DNA of 20,000 bases from NCBI GenBank assembly GCA_027972325.1, contig JAPMOS010000226.1:1-20000 (forward strand), read 5' to 3'. Shown here piece by piece: positions 12,896-20,000 of the stretch (within the stretch, counting starts at the first letter, position 1; each line of letters opens with the position of its first letter). The notes under the pieces are model-generated. The model was not told the origin of the DNA and searched no databases. It was given only the letters and a program-made list of their open reading frames with translations. The DNA comes from Paratrimastix pyriformis (taxonomy: Eukaryota > Preaxostyla > Paratrimastigidae). The translations under genes were made by a program, and so were the position numbers.

Positions 12896-12938
12896 AGAAC
12901 TGTTTCAGCAGCGCACGCAAGAACACCAAAAAAACAGT

Positions 12939-13020
12939 CGTCGCGAGCAGGATTTGAACCTACGCGGGGAAGCCCCAAGAGATTTCTAGTCTCTCGCCTT
13001 AACCACTCGGCCATCGCGAC
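12939..13020 (-). tRNA. tRNA-Ser(AGA)
   Basis: The 82 nt on the minus strand begin GTCGCGA and end TCGCGAC plus discriminator G, as expected for tRNA-Ser. The anticodon stem-loop is AGAGA-CTAGAAA-TCTCT, anticodon AGA. A long variable arm (TGGGGCTTCCCCGC) marks the class II type. The T-arm has TTCAAAT. There is no intron. A T7 run follows five bases downstream. It is the first gene of the minus-strand tRNA cluster. Confidence 0.97.
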
Positions 13021-13044
13021 TTTGATGCTTTTATTGAGTTTGAC

Positions 13045-13095
13045 ATCATCAGCCAATCATCATCATCCAATCATCATCAGCCAATCATCATCATC
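13045..13095 (+). repeat. Short (ATC)n with CCAATC and GCCAATC units
   Basis: A small member of the same ATC/CCAATC satellite family lies directly upstream of tRNA-Ser, on the opposite strand to its transcription. Confidence 0.85.
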
Positions 13096-13138
13096 GTGAG
13101 GCTGGCAGAGGTGGTGAGGGTGGGTCCGCAACACGGAC

Positions 13139-13227
13139 TTGCTGGAGTCGGTGCGCACCAAGGCGGCCAGCACGGGGTCTGTCGGCTGCTCGGGAGGCCT
13201 CGTCGGGACTGGAGCCGGATCGCCGAT
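13139..13227 (-). CDS. Possible exon of an unknown minus-strand gene
   Basis: The minus strand reads IGDPAPVPTRPPEQPTDPVL and then AALVRTDSSK between an acceptor (TTCAACCAG) and a GTCCGT donor. Codons end mostly in G or C. About 50 nt before the acceptor are AG-free. The donor matches the pattern in the well supported genes. No neighbouring exon is found; the tRNA cluster lies just downstream. The family is unknown. Confidence 0.35.
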
Positions 13228-13550
13228 CTGGTTGAATAGGTGAGATTCACAAATCAATCCATCCGATCGGGTGATGAAGGCGTCTGTCTTTCTTGGGCGT
13301 AGAACCAGAAGAAGAAAGAAAGAAAAACACAGCTTTTTCCGGGCAACTCTCATTGGGTGGTGGAGTTGAGGGAAATTGGAAAAACTGGACATGAGTTGCC
13401 ACCACCGAAAGGCTTTTCAGGGGTGCGTCCCAGAAAACACGAGAAATTCGGCATCCTTTGAGTCCGGCCGGACAAACCCCCCCACTGAAACGGGCGCGCG
13501 CACATTGTAAACGGGCGCAAACGGGCGCAAAGCGGCACATTCGAGACGGG
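13228..13550. other. No supported gene
   Basis: Long open frames on the minus strand here are the edge of the 10-bp repeat that follows. I see no RRM, enzyme or RNA signature. GGGCGCAAA-type units begin near 13512. Confidence 0.4.
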
Positions 13551-13640
13551 CGCAAACGAGCGCAAACGAGCGCAAACGAGCGCAAACGAGCGCAAACGAG
13601 CGCAAACGAGCGCAAACGAGCGCAAACGAGCGCAAACGAG
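13551..13640 (+). repeat. Perfect 10-bp tandem repeat, nine units
   Basis: CGCAAACGAG is repeated nine times without change. It is flanked on both sides by the related GCGGCACATTCGA and ACGGGCGCAAA, so a larger unit seems to have duplicated too. Open frames through it (for example RSFALVCARL on the minus strand) follow from the period and are not evidence of a gene. Confidence 0.95.
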
Positions 13641-13775
13641 CGCGGCACATTCGAAACGGGCAAACGGGCGCAAAGCGCACCCACGCCCAGCAGCGGGCGA
13701 TCCATATCCCATCTCCATCCAAAAAAAACGGGCGGCGTACCACGCTGTTGTAAGACACGCGCGACTGAGTGTGTC

Positions 13776-13880
13776 ATGTCGGGGGGTAATATACGCACCC
13801 CGACCATCAAAAGTGTGTCCGGTCGGGGGTAATATGCGCACCCCGACCATCAGGGGGTGATATATACCCCCCCGCCCGAC
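13776..13880. repeat. Three tandem imperfect palindromes
   Basis: Two copies have arms GGTCGGGG-type and CCCCGACC around an AT-containing loop (GTAATATACGCA, GTAATATGCGCA). A third has GGGGGT and ACCCCC around GATATAT. CCGACCATCA follows the first two copies. Each could form a hairpin with a stem of six to eight pairs. Confidence 0.75.
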
Positions 13881-14557
13881 CTCATCAAATGGACGAACGA
13901 GCGACAATACGCGTTTCAGTCGTGAGGAAGACAGGGCGCAGAGGCGGCAGAGAGGGCCCAAATTCCACGGAGGGGAACCGATCATCTCAACCCAGTTGTT
14001 GATTGGCGTGGGTTCCGCCCCCCCCCCCCTTTTGCACACCCAGCCCCCAACCCAGCCGCCGCCCCGCCCATTCGAAGCCCACCGCCCACCCCCCCGCACC
14101 AGCACCAAACCGCAGAACGGAACGCAAAGTTTAAAAAAAAAGCAGTTCGAACGAACGAACGGGGAACGAACGAACGGGGAACGAACGAACGGGGAACGAA
14201 CGAACGGGGAACGAACGCAAGGTCGGCAGCAAGCAGCAGCCACCCGTCGCGCAAGAGGGCTGACCACGAGACCCAAACAGGGTGCGCCATGGGGCTGGGG
14301 AATGAATCGTGGATTCCACGGTGCTGCTGCGTCCGCGCAGGCTCGAGTTGTTCGGCCGATCGCAACAACGGGCTGCGGGGGATGTTTGCTGATTCGGGCT
14401 GGAGGCTGGTTTTGGGTGGGATGGTTTGTCAGGCCGCTTCCAAAAACTGCTCCGCTCATCAACAGCTGGTGGCGTGGCTGGGTGTTGAGTCGGGCTGGTT
14501 GGAGGGCCATTCAACACAGCTGTGTGGGCGGGGCTGGGCGGGGGTCTGGCTGGGCGC
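13881..14557. repeat. 15-bp tandem repeat in otherwise unassigned 3' flank of the CELF-like gene
   Basis: At about 14157-14216 the unit GAACGAACGAACGGG (period 15) occurs four times. The period keeps a frame open on both strands (ERTNG on plus, FVRSP on minus), so the long frames here are suspect. The rest has C- and A-rich stretches and no supported gene. 14461-14557 is the immediate downstream flank of the CELF-like stop codon. Confidence 0.7.
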
Positions 14558-16349
14558 TTAGTAGGGCTGGTTGGAGGGCCGTTTGAGCTGCACCTTGAGC
14601 CGCTTGGAGCCGATCTGGAAGCCGTTCATGCTGGTGATGGCCATCTGGGCCGAGGACTGGTTGTCGTACGACACGAAACCTGGTGTTGGGTGGGGGGCAA
14701 AGATGGATGGATGAATTAATGAATAAATGAATGAATTAATGAATAAATGAATGAATTAATGAATGAATAAATGAATTAATGAATGAATTAATGAATTAAT
14801 GAATGAATAAATGAATGAATTAATGAATAAATGAATGAATAAATGAATAAATGAATGAATTAATGAATGAATTAATGAATAAATGAATGAATTAATGAAT
14901 AAATGAACGGAAGGATTTGGGTGGGGTGTGCGGAGTAAAGAGGGAAAGAAGTAACGGTGGGTGGGGTGTGTGTGGTGGAGCAAAGAAGGATAGATGGATG
15001 AGTGAGCTGATGGTGGGATTGGATGGATGGATGGATGGATGGATGAAGGAAGGATGAATGAGTGAATGTATGACACGAAACCTGTTGTTGGGGATGGTGT
15101 GGGGCGGGGACGGATGGATGGATGGATACGTATGAATTGAATGAATGGATGACAGCATGACTGAATGGAAGGATCAATGAATGAATGAATGGATGAATGA
15201 GTGTAATCATATTGGATGACTGAACGAATGGATGACTGCTGCGAATAGGTGGATGACTGTGTTGGGGTGAAGCCCCGCGAGGCCGGTGATGATGATGATG
15301 ATTGATGATGATGATTGGGTGATGATGATGATTGGGCGATGGTGATGATTGGGTGATGATGATGATTGGGTGATGATGATGATTGGGTGATGATGATGAT
15401 TGGGTGATGATGATGATTGGAGATGATGACGATGATTGGAGATGATGATGATGATTGGATGATGATGATGATTGGATGATGATTGGACGACTGTGATTGG
15501 GGCGGCGCAGACCGAATCCCCGCGAGAGGCCGGTGGCCTTGTCGATGAAGACCTTGGTGCTGACCAGGTTGCCGAAGGGCTGGAAGATCGAGGCTGGATG
15601 ATGACATTCAACACACCCAGCAAGAGGGGGGGGGGGGGGGGGGGGGGGGATGAGGACATGATTGATGATATCGAAGGTGAAAATGGTGGGTGCACGATGG
15701 TGGTGGTGGGTGCACGATGGTGGTGGTGGGTGGTGGGTGGTGGGTTGTTGTTGTTGTGCGTGGTGGTGGGTGGGTGGTGGGTGGGTGGTGGGTGCATGGG
15801 GGTGTGGTGGTGGTGGTGGGGGTGGGCGGGGACGGACCCAGGTCGGCATCGGAGAACTCGTTGGGCACGTGGTACACGAAGAGGTTGCAGCCAGCGGGCC
15901 CCTGACATACCAAAGGCAAAAAAAAAAACAAACAAAGATAAGACGATGAGATGATGAGATGATGACGGTGGTGGTGGTGGTGGTGGTGGTGGTGGTGGTG
16001 GTGGTGGTGGTGGTGGGGGTGGCGGTGGTGGGTGGCTGGGTGGCGGTGGGTGGTAATGGTGGCGTTGATGATGATGATGATGGCGATGATGACGATGCCG
16101 TTGGTGGTGGGTGGTGTGGTAGTGGGGTGGTGGTGGTGGTGCGGGAGCAGGGAGGATGGAAGGGGCATGGTGAAGGCGCCTCAGACCTCGACATTGCCGC
16201 CCAGCACGGGGCCGGACCCCGAGCCGCCCTGGGGGGCGTTGCCCATCGTGTTGCCCATGGAGTTGGCCATCCCGCCAACCTGGCTCATGCCGGCTGCACA
16301 CAGACACAGACACAAAAACCAAGAAAACAGCGGAGGAGGACATGACACG

Positions 16350-16383
<34 letters not shown>

Positions 16384-17640
16384 ATCATCATCCAATCATC
16401 ATCCAATCATCATCCAATCATCATCCAATCATCATCATCATCGTCATCATCATCACCGCCATCCAATTGTCATCATCCAGCAACAGAGCGCAGCACAGTC
16501 TCCCAACCCCCCGTGGCCAAGACCCCGGGTTGGGCAGACCTTGCTGACCGGCGGCCGGGTTCGCGGCCGCCCCCATGCTCTGTGCCAGCCCGGCAGCCAG
16601 CTGTTGTGCCAACTGGGGGTTCGACGCGGCGGCGGCCAGCTGTTGCAGTGCGGCGATGTTGAATGAGGGCTGGCTGGCCGGGGCGGAAGCCGCCTGTTGG
16701 GCCATCTGCAGCTGACGCATCTGCAGGGCCTGCGGGGACATCGGGTTGACGGCTCCCAGGTTCATGGGACCCATCGGTGACATACCCATGTCCCCCATGC
16801 CCATGCCCATGCCCATGCCGCCCATGCCCATGCCCATCCCACCCATGCCCATGCCGCCCATCCCACCCAGGCCGCCCATCCCACCCATGCCCATACCCAT
16901 GCCGCCCATGCCCATCCCACCCATGCCGCCCATGCCCATGCCCATCCCGCCGCCCATGCCGCCAACCTGATCGATCGATCATCACAGGGGGAAAAAAAAA
17001 AGGGTTCGTGAATTGCAGTGGGCAGAGAAAAAGCACAGACGGGACGCCGCCCACCGCGATCCTTGAGGTCGGCAAACTTGACGACCAATGGGCTTGGCGA
17101 GCCATCCATCTGATAAACACCGTTCAGGGTGTTGATGGCATTCTGTGCCTCATGCTGGAACTGGAATCGCACAAAGCCATAGCCACGGCTCTCGCCGCCA
17201 GGACCACGAATAATGGCAATTTCGGTGATGGAGCCGAACTGAGAGAACACAGGACGAACATCTTCCTCAGATGCGGTCCGTGGAAGCATACCAACAAAGA
17301 GCTTAAAGTCTGCGGGTTGCCCACCAGACTCTGCGTACTTCACCTGAATCAGACTCGCGGCGCCTGACGAATTCGGAATGGTTTGAGAACAACATGCGGC
17401 ATACGCAACAACAGGCAAAAACAAACCAGGAAGAGTCACCTTCATGTGCAAACCAGCCATGCAGTTGTCTGCTTCGGCCTTCGTGCTGTACACAACAAAA
17501 GCGCAACCCTTCGATTGGCCAGACATCTTGTCCTTAATGACCACAACCTCCAAAATGTTGCCAAACGGCTCAAAAATGGGCTTCAAGTCCTGCTCGGTCA
17601 TTTGACGAGGAACCTGCCCAACGAACAACTTGCACGCACC
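14558..17640 (-). CDS. CELF: CELF/Bruno-like RNA-binding protein, three RRMs (first exon missing)
   Basis: CELF proteins bind GU-rich RNA and control splicing, translation and decay. Seven exons join in phase: 17640-17427, 17363-17041, 16966-16540, 16293-16187, 15901-15838, 15593-15513 and 14679-14558. They total 1338 nt: 445 residues and TAA. RRM1 (about residues 3-80) has KLFVGQ and [11 protein letters not shown]2 (about 92-172) has KLFVGM and RGYGFVRF. A linker (about 180-357) is first Gly/Met-rich, then Ala/Gln-rich. RRM3 (about 358-440) has NLFVYHV and RGFGFVSY and ends [15 protein letters not shown], the CELF C-terminal signature. RRM3 spans three exons yet aligns to CELF proteins without a gap. 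A TAG directly precedes 17640 in frame, so the start codon lies in an upstream exon I could not place. Donors are GTTTGT, GTCTGT, GTCTGC, GTCTGA, GTCCGT and GTCTGC. A membrane-protein gene diverges from this one. Confidence 0.94.
14703..14906 (+). repeat. GAAT/TTAATGAATAAAT tetramer array in the last CELF-like intron
   Basis: Units AATGAATTAATG and AATAAATG are repeated with no C on the plus strand, so the sense (minus) strand has no G and no AG. It lies just upstream of the acceptor at 14680 in the 833 nt intron 14680-15512. From there to about 15007 the sense strand is AG-free. Confidence 0.92.
14907..15282 (+). repeat. GGAT/GAAT-rich imperfect repeats, same intron
   Basis: Short GGATGGAT and GAATGAAT runs sit in a C-poor background. 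A block ACACGAAACCTG followed by TTGTTGGGG near 15072-15090 resembles the exon-intron border at 14671-14690, suggesting a small duplication of the last exon's acceptor region. Confidence 0.7.
15283..15490 (+). repeat. (GAT)n with GATTGGGTGATG units, same intron
   Basis: A near-regular series of GATGATGATGATTGGGT units, the same family as the other GAT/ATC arrays. The sense strand (ATC, CCCAATC) contains no AG through the array. Confidence 0.92.
15626..15649 (+). repeat. G24 run forming a poly-C tract in a CELF-like intron
   Basis: 24 consecutive G on plus are a C tract on the sense strand, about 35 nt before the acceptor at 15594. It may act as the polypyrimidine tract. The rest of this 244 nt intron is GGT/GTG-rich and holds no sense-strand AG. 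Confidence 0.9.
15963..16140 (+). repeat. (GGT)n / (CCA)n array in a CELF-like intron
   Basis: A pure GGT run at about 15967-16015 is followed by degenerate GGT/GAT. On the sense strand it is (CCA)n with one AG (plus CT at 16036-16037). The intron is 15902-16186. Confidence 0.9.
16349..16475 (+). repeat. (ATC)n with CCAATC units in a CELF-like intron
   Basis: An ATC run is followed by several ATCATCCA units. The intron is 16294-16539. On the sense strand (GAT, GATTGG) the only internal AG lies about 39 nt from the donor. Confidence 0.93.
16762..16966 (-). repeat. Gly/Met hexanucleotide coding repeat in the CELF-like linker
   Basis: GGCATGGGC-type units encode runs such as [12 protein letters not shown] over about 60 residues right after RRM2. 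It lies inside an exon in a fixed frame, unlike the other repeats in the window. Confidence 0.9.
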
Positions 17641-17841
17641 CTATCGGAGGGAAGGCGAGAGCAAAAACGAAGAGAGAACATCCAATGAGATCCACAAACG
17701 CCAAACAGCAAGACGCAACGAACTGGAGGATGAACAGGAATGGACATCGATCTCTTGCTTCTTCTTTAACACAACCCTGGGGTGATACACTATCCCTTCC
17801 GCCGGCTTTTTTTGTTCCTGGACTTCCTTTAGCCTTCTCCA

Positions 17842-19472
17842 ATGGCAAAATGCTGTCGGGGATGTTGCCAATGCCAATGCAGACGAGTATTAGACCTCAT
17901 GATGGTCATCTTATGCTTTTTTGCCATCGGTTGCACTGTAATTGTGATGGGCTCGCTCGGCACCGATGCGCATCATGATTGCTTCTTCTTGTTGACCTTC
18001 TTCACTGCAATCCTTTCTGTGTATTGCTTTATCTCGCTCCTGCTCGACTCTTCCTGGATCTTCTTTCAATGCTTTGCTGCCGAGCTCCTGTCGTTCGCTT
18101 GGAGCACAATCGCCGCCATTTTCAATGGGCGCACAGCACTCACGTCGGTCTGAAGCGCCGATCCGTATGGGCTGGTCGCTGACCCATCATGATGTACTCA
18201 CTCAGATCTTCATCGTTGTCGCCGCTCTTTCCCTCGCTATGTCCTTCCTCTCGCTGATTTTTATGTTCATGTCGAGCCGCCGTGATGCGATGCAACTTCC
18301 GGTCCGATTTCACCTCCGCCCCCCCGGTTTTTTATAACACGGGTCGACATCCCCCCGGGTGCGTAGGGCGCCGAGATCGGCTTCCTGCAGACCGATCTGC
18401 CCATCGTCCAGACGGCCCTACTTTTCTACCTGTCGCTTGTGGTGGTCTGTTTTCACGAAAATTCAAATTCAAACGGGGGTATCTCACCCATGGGGCGGAT
18501 CCGCACTGGGTCCAAACACAGGTGGTGGCCTCGCTGCTGATCGCCACCTCGGTTTCATCCATGCTGCGGAACACGGGCGGGGAGCACTACTTCCTGGCCG
18601 CAGGGCCCTCGTTGGGTCCGTACCTGTTGTTGAATGATCGGATGCGCTTTCACACACACAACATGCATGCCACCACCCCACCCCCCAAACGGATGCCCCC
18701 ACACATGACACACCACCAACCTTTCTGTGTCTGGATGTTGTGGTCCCCCTTTTGCGCATTGACATACCACCCCACCACTCCGAACCTACGGTGCCGTCTG
18801 CCGCCACTCACTTCTTGGGTTGTGTCCCATTTTTTTGTGGTTTCATGTCCCATAATTTTCTGGCTTGCGGTGGGGCCTGATGAGGACCAGCCCGGCTGTG
18901 GTCAAGGCTATCACTGCGAAGTTTTTTTCGCCAGCTTTTTCTCCACTGTGATACAGCCCTTACAGGGCTGGCATGCTTCCTCCCTATTCCGGAGAGGGAG
19001 CGTGTTTTCCCCTTCTTTGGATGGCCATGTTCCCCCCCGCACACCCCACGTGTTTCCCGCTTGCTGGGGGTACTGAGGACATCAAGGTGGTGGAGTCTGA
19101 TCAACCAGCGGTTCTTGACCACCGGGCCATAGAGACCTTTGCCTTTCTCAATTGCAGCAACAAGGCACGTGGCATCTGAATGGAACTCGTTTTCATCTTC
19201 TGCAACCGCCCAAGCGCTCCAAACTCGCACCTTTGGCTGACAGAGGGATATCGCATGGGGAGTCTTTTTTTTGTCATCATCCCTCGTTGCCGTCTGTCAC
19301 TCACCACTTGTCATTTTTTAACAACAATCCACACACGCCGCGATCAGTGACGGCCCTCCTGGCGGCCGTCCTGTCGCTCTTCGCCTTCTTCACATCCCGT
19401 TCGAATGGCCTCTGCGGGCTCATCACGGTCCGTCCTGCCCTGTTCCATGAACAGTATTTTTATCAATTGTAA
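17842..19472 (+). CDS. Polytopic membrane protein, about six TM helices, Cys-rich N-terminus
   Basis: Family uncertain; the first four helices resemble a MARVEL-type layout. Exons join in phase: 17842-18147, 18206-18301, 18367-18444, 18522-18615 and 19348-19472 (233 codons with the stop). Start ATG at 17842 gives MAKCCRGCCQCQCRR, a cysteine cluster of the kind often palmitoylated, directly before TM1 (about 16-39, LDLMMVILCFFAIGC). TM2 is about 47-69, TM3 about 74-94, TM4 about 103-126 (IFIVVAALSLAMSFLSLIF), TM5 about 148-172 and TM6 about 193-211 (TALLAAVLSLFAFF). The protein ends HEQYFYQL. Donors are GTCTGA, GTCCGA, GTCTGT and GTCCGT. A GTCCGT at 19428 with CAG 27 nt on might be a tiny intron, but reading through stays in frame. 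The 732 nt intron 18616-19347 could hide another exon. The gene is divergent from the CELF-like gene, with little space for a promoter. Confidence 0.7.
18616..19347 (+). other. Long intron of the membrane protein gene, contents unresolved
   Basis: The first 265 nt are AG-free; AGs begin near 18881. A few short open stretches lie at 18885-19080 but none joins in a phase-preserving way that I could confirm. No repeat array is present, unlike the other long introns. Confidence 0.45.
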
Positions 19473-19812
19473 TTCTTGTTGGAATTGTATCATCGATCGA
19501 CCCATAATTATCTCTTGACCTCCCGGCACATCATGACACAGCAACCACGTGGAATGGAATCCACAGACTCCCAACCAATCGTTGTCTTCATCACTTGCCA
19601 TACAATTTCCGAGAGGCCATTTTCACTATCCGACAAATCCCATAATTTTTTTGCCCGGCAGCTGTCTTCATCATGGCGCTCCGCCCATCCGGCCGGCCAT
19701 TCACAGCCTTTGGGCTGGTTGACCCCCTCAGCCCAGATTGGAAGATCTCGTGTGTCTTCGCATCGGGTGGGTGGAAGCAGAGAACTGTGGCCCTTTTTGA
19801 TTCATATCGATC
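19473..19812. other. Intergenic spacer, nothing recognised
   Basis: AT-richer than the flanks. I see no RNA gene, repeat or supported exon. Confidence 0.4.
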
Positions 19813-19995
19813 ATGTTCCAGACTCCTACTATTCCCCCGCGCTACTATCCCCCGGCGCAGGGAACATTCGAGGATATGCCGTACGTCTCGACCGAGCCGA
19901 ATGCGTTGTTTAGGTCGAGGAAGATGACCCTGTGTGTGGGAACCCTGAATATGTTTTGTGGACATCAAGAACCAATAAGACCGAAAATAAGATGA
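19813..19995 (+). CDS. Possible first exon of another plus-strand gene
   Basis: ATG at 19813 opens a frame reading MFQTPTIPPRYYPPAQGTFE and then DMPYVSTEPNALFRSRKMTLCV, a Pro/Tyr-rich, then basic N-terminus that could precede a membrane helix. The frame stops at 19995, but a donor such as GTCTCG near 19882 or the GTGTGGG near 19934 could end the exon earlier. The window ends too soon to decide. Family unknown. Confidence 0.35.
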   Translation: MFQTPTIPPRYYPPAQGTFEDMPYVSTEPNALFRSRKMTLCVGTLNMFCGHQEPIRPKIR

Positions 19996-20000
19996 TCATT

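Noticed and set aside
13551-13640. CRISPR-like array
   Set aside because: The units are contiguous 10-mers without spacers, and the window is eukaryotic.
13350-14510. 386-codon minus-strand open frame with RSFALVCARL and FVRSP repeats
   Set aside because: The frame is kept open by the 10-bp and 15-bp tandem repeats; outside them there is no recognisable protein.
16777-17367. Plus-strand Pro/Cys-rich frame
   Set aside because: It is the antisense shadow of the Gly/Met repeat and RRM2 exons of the CELF-like gene.
17354-17426. Reading through the first placed CELF-like intron as a 21-residue insert
   Set aside because: The 63 nt are in frame and open, but splicing G|GTTTGT to TCAG|GC gives the conserved TLPG before RRM2 and the intron has no internal AG, like its neighbours. 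Transcripts would settle it.
19084-19150. tRNA-like stretch on the minus strand (GGTCTCTATGGCCCGGTGG...)
   Set aside because: It has a D-arm-like start, but the anticodon stem does not pair, there is no good T-arm and no matching 3' acceptor.

Overview
This window is from a nuclear genome of an intron-rich eukaryote. The evidence is spliced genes with GC-rich third codon positions, eukaryote-type tRNA genes with Pol III T-run terminators, an intron in a tRNA-Tyr sequence, and very heavy microsatellite load. It looks like a unicellular protist rather than an animal, plant or fungus. I cannot name the species; a free-living metamonad such as Paratrimastix is only a guess.

Layout. 1-970: Pro/Thr/His-rich low-complexity DNA with possible small exons. 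1003-1500: degenerate tandem repeat. 1644-3428 (+): exons of a helical, probably coiled-coil protein (gene A), including a fourfold repeat of one exon. 3571-6574 (+): a tRNA-Tyr(GTA) gene whose D-loop is split by a 2.9 kb inverted-repeat element. 6623-8467 (+): Gln- and Ser/Pro-rich protein (gene B), followed by repeated copies of its 3' end. 9113-11070 (+): a second Ser/Pro/Gln-rich protein (gene C), with a 0.9 kb (GAT)n array in an intron. 11071-12529: mostly unresolved, with one duplicated block. 12530-13020 (-): tRNA-Ser(AGA), a broken tRNA-Lys(CTT) and tRNA-Pro(AGG). 13228-14557: repeats and hairpins. 14558-17640 (-): a CELF/Bruno-like RNA-binding protein gene with three RRMs, the best supported gene here. 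17842-19472 (+): a polytopic membrane protein gene, divergent from it. 19813-19995 (+): a possible further gene start.

Two system-level signals stand out. First, once reading frames are used to fix exon joints, almost every donor splice site reads GTCTG or GTCCG (GTCYG), not GTRAGT. The CELF-like joints are independently supported by gap-free RRM homology and by a phase-consistent 1338 nt coding total. Second, many introns have no AG, or almost none, on the sense strand before the acceptor AG. The clearest is a 647 nt intron at 7478-8124. The satellites that swell the introns, (GAT)n, (ATC)n, (CCA)n and an AT-rich tetramer array, are AG-free in the sense direction. This suggests a spliceosome with an altered U1/donor code and first-AG acceptor choice, which would filter which repeats can expand inside genes. 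The third notable item is the inverted-repeat element in the tRNA-Tyr D-loop.
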